Source: an uncultured Paracoccaceae bacterium (GTDB lineage Bacteria > Pseudomonadota > Alphaproteobacteria > Rhodobacterales > Rhodobacteraceae). Taken from it: a stretch of 55,231 nt of DNA. The stretch's first letter is position 1. Every line of letters begins with the position of its first letter. This document shows positions 54,302-55,231 of this stretch, piece after piece. The position numbers and the translations under genes are program-made. The notes below the pieces were generated by a model that saw nothing but the letters and a program-made list of their open reading frames with translations, searched no databases and was not told the DNA's origin. The DNA is taken from NCBI GenBank assembly GCA_937916485.1, contig CALFSV010000049.1:1-55231 (forward strand), given 5' to 3'.

Positions 54302-54334
54302 AAAGGGCCGTCCCCACGCTGGGGCGGCCCTTTT
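54302..54334 (+). terminator. strong intrinsic terminator before arfB
   Basis: AAAGGGCCGTCCC pairs with GGGGCGGCCCTTT (one G-T wobble) around a six-base loop, and ends in TTTT. It is about 50 bp upstream of arfB, so arfB needs its own promoter or read-through. Confidence 0.85.
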
Positions 54335-54381
54335 CATATGGGGGGCCGCCCGGCTACAAAGGCGCTGAAAGAGAGGCGCGG

Positions 54382-54798
54382 ATGCTACGGATCAACGACC
54401 AGATCGGGATTGAGGACTGGGAACTGACGGAAAGCTTTGTGCGCGCCTCTGGCCCCGGCGGGCAGAACGTCAACAAGGTGTCAACAGCGGTCGAACTGCG
54501 GTTCGAGGCCGAACGCTCGCCCAACCTGCCCGACCCGGTGAAACGGCGGCTGCGGCGGCTGGCGGGATCGCGCTGGACGCAAGAGGGGGCGATTGTGCTG
54601 TTCGTGCAGGACACACGGTCCCAGGCGCGCAACCGCGAGATCGCGCGAGAGCGGCTCAAAGAGCTGATCGAGGCCGCCCTGCACGTCCCCAAACGCCGGG
54701 TGGCGACCAAGCCCACCTACGGGAGCAAGATGCGGCGGCTGGAGGGTAAGAAGGTCCGGGGGGTTGTTAAGGCGCTTCGGGGGAAGGTGGAGGAGTGA
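54382..54798 (+). CDS. arfB: alternative ribosome-rescue factor ArfB (YaeJ)
   Basis: 138-aa peptidyl-tRNA hydrolase that frees stalled ribosomes. The release-factor catalytic loop SGPGGQNVNKV includes GGQ. The basic C-terminal tail (KPTYGSKMRRLEGKKVRGVVKALRGK, about residues 110-135) normally enters the empty mRNA channel. Length matches E. coli ArfB (140). ATG 54382 follows GAGAGG. It is separated from the small extended-SD element by a strong terminator. Confidence 0.93.
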   Translation: MLRINDQIGIEDWELTESFVRASGPGGQNVNKVSTAVELRFEAERSPNLPDPVKRRLRRLAGSRWTQEGAIVLFVQDTRSQARNREIARERLKELIEAALHVPKRRVATKPTYGSKMRRLEGKKVRGVVKALRGKVEE

Positions 54799-55017
54799 GG
54801 GGGGGGGTGGGTAGTACCTCGTAGTTCGATCAAAAGCAGCAGGCTGCTGGGCGCTATAGGACTCGCGAACCCTTAGGTTAGACTAGGGAAAGTCGCGGTA
54901 CTTCATATGGTGTTCTCATGGGTGACCGGGCATAAGCTAATTGGGAGTTATGAACGTAGGGCGACTATCGAACGAACTAAGTATATGTGGACCCAATTCT
55001 ATCTCGCCGAGCAAGTA
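54799..55017. other. right flank without a supported gene
   Basis: After a G-run (gagggggggggtggg) the GC content falls sharply from about 54900 on. Short open frames have no convincing ribosome binding site or family motif. No inverted repeat of note. It may be an island boundary. Confidence 0.35.
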
Positions 55018-55146
55018 CTATCGGTTTGTCTTGATCACATTATCTGAAATTTCAACAAAGAGTTTTCTTGCAGCCTTCTTGCTCGAAATAGACCACTCGT
55101 GCTCAATAAGGCTCATAGCTTGATCAACTCTACTTTTGGCATTCAC
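55018..55146 (-). CDS. doubtful small AT-rich ORF or gene remnant
   Basis: A 42-codon frame from GTG 55146 to TAG 55018, open upstream to about 55185. It reads like real protein (AMSLIEHEWSISSKKAARKL) but has no clear ribosome binding site and no recognised family. Base composition is well below the rest of the window, consistent with acquired DNA. Possibly the 3' end of a decayed gene. Confidence 0.2.
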   Translation of the reverse strand: MNAKSRVDQAMSLIEHEWSISSKKAARKLFVEISDNVIKTNR

Positions 55147-55231
55147 TTTATTCCGCAGAGATATTTTGATTAGGCTTAACTGTCACATCCCGTGAGGTAG
55201 TATGGCTGTTTTTTGAACAGCTCAGGTCTGA

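Larger units (their letters stand above)
54163..54334 (+). ncRNA. candidate regulatory/small RNA with extended Shine-Dalgarno and terminator
   Basis: The segment starts with GAAAGGAGGTGATCCAG (54163-54179), perfectly complementary to 17 nt of the 16S rRNA 3' tail. A hairpin CAGCC/GGCTG and a stem AGGTGGG (54261-54267)/CCCACCT (54283-54289) follow. Within that arm CACCTCCT (54285-54292) can alternatively pair with the Shine-Dalgarno. A 12-13 bp terminator stem with TTTT (54302-54334) closes it. TTGACA at 54117-54122 is a consensus -35, but no clear -10 was found. I do not recognise a named RNA family. Function is inferred. Confidence 0.45.

Overview
The window reads as a high-GC chromosome segment of an alphaproteobacterium, most likely a Rhodobacteraceae/Roseobacter-type organism. 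This is inferred from codon use, the alphaproteobacterial tRNA-Lys, the SelD fusion type, the kbl/tdh and GcvT-domain dehydrogenase content, and the many 1-4 bp start/stop overlaps. No reference search was possible. Both ends (about 1-576 and 54800-55231) are lower in GC and almost gene-free. The left end may carry the terminus of an insertion sequence.

Layout. (i) 0.6-5.0 kb, minus strand: scoA-scoB (ketone-body CoA transferase) runs directly into modE-modA-modB-modC (molybdate regulation and uptake). (ii) 5.3-9.9 kb: a Tat-like L,D-transpeptidase, a 1-Cys peroxiredoxin, an aldehyde dehydrogenase, and a dioxygenase/hydrolase pair resembling MhqO/MhqD. (iii) 9.9-17.4 kb, minus strand: an eight-gene, tightly overlapping unit with an NMT1-type ABC importer, a cytosine-deaminase-like amidohydrolase, an FAD-linked oxidase, two flavodoxin-fold reductases and a creatininase-family amidohydrolase. 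A RidA-family gene diverges from it. I read it as an uncharacterised uptake and breakdown route for a nitrogen-containing (possibly heterocyclic) compound. (iv) 18.0-28.6 kb: tRNA-Lys(UUU), dapF, mtaB, paiB-like, GST, a second L,D-transpeptidase, a dimethylglycine/sarcosine dehydrogenase-like enzyme, then mnmH convergent with a fused selD, and a PNPOx-like protein. (v) 28.6-32.7 kb: a LolD-like ATPase, an FtsX-type permease and an AttH-like secreted protein. (vi) 32.8-36.8 kb: kbl, a methyltransferase, tdh, a cysteine-synthase-like enzyme and a small membrane protein, i.e. threonine-to-glycine conversion with added functions. (vii) 37-46.5 kb: thiolase, pbpC with a very large PAN-domain alpha-2-macroglobulin, and yaaA. 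(viii) 46.6-54.8 kb: a decayed MpaB-like remnant, recQ, yggT, a thioesterase, an MFS/mepA/phytase-like operon, a queuosine-precursor-transporter homologue, a small transcribed element with an extreme Shine-Dalgarno sequence, and arfB.

Points of most interest: the element at 54163-54334, where 17 nt are perfectly complementary to the 16S rRNA 3' tail ahead of an 18-codon ORF, with a competing anti-SD-like segment and a strong terminator next to the ribosome-rescue gene arfB; the undescribed creatininase operon; a DapF with Ser where the second catalytic Cys is expected; a threonine dehydrogenase in which all four structural-zinc cysteines are replaced; and the grouping of tRNA-Lys(UUU) with two enzymes (MtaB, MnmH) whose families modify that tRNA.
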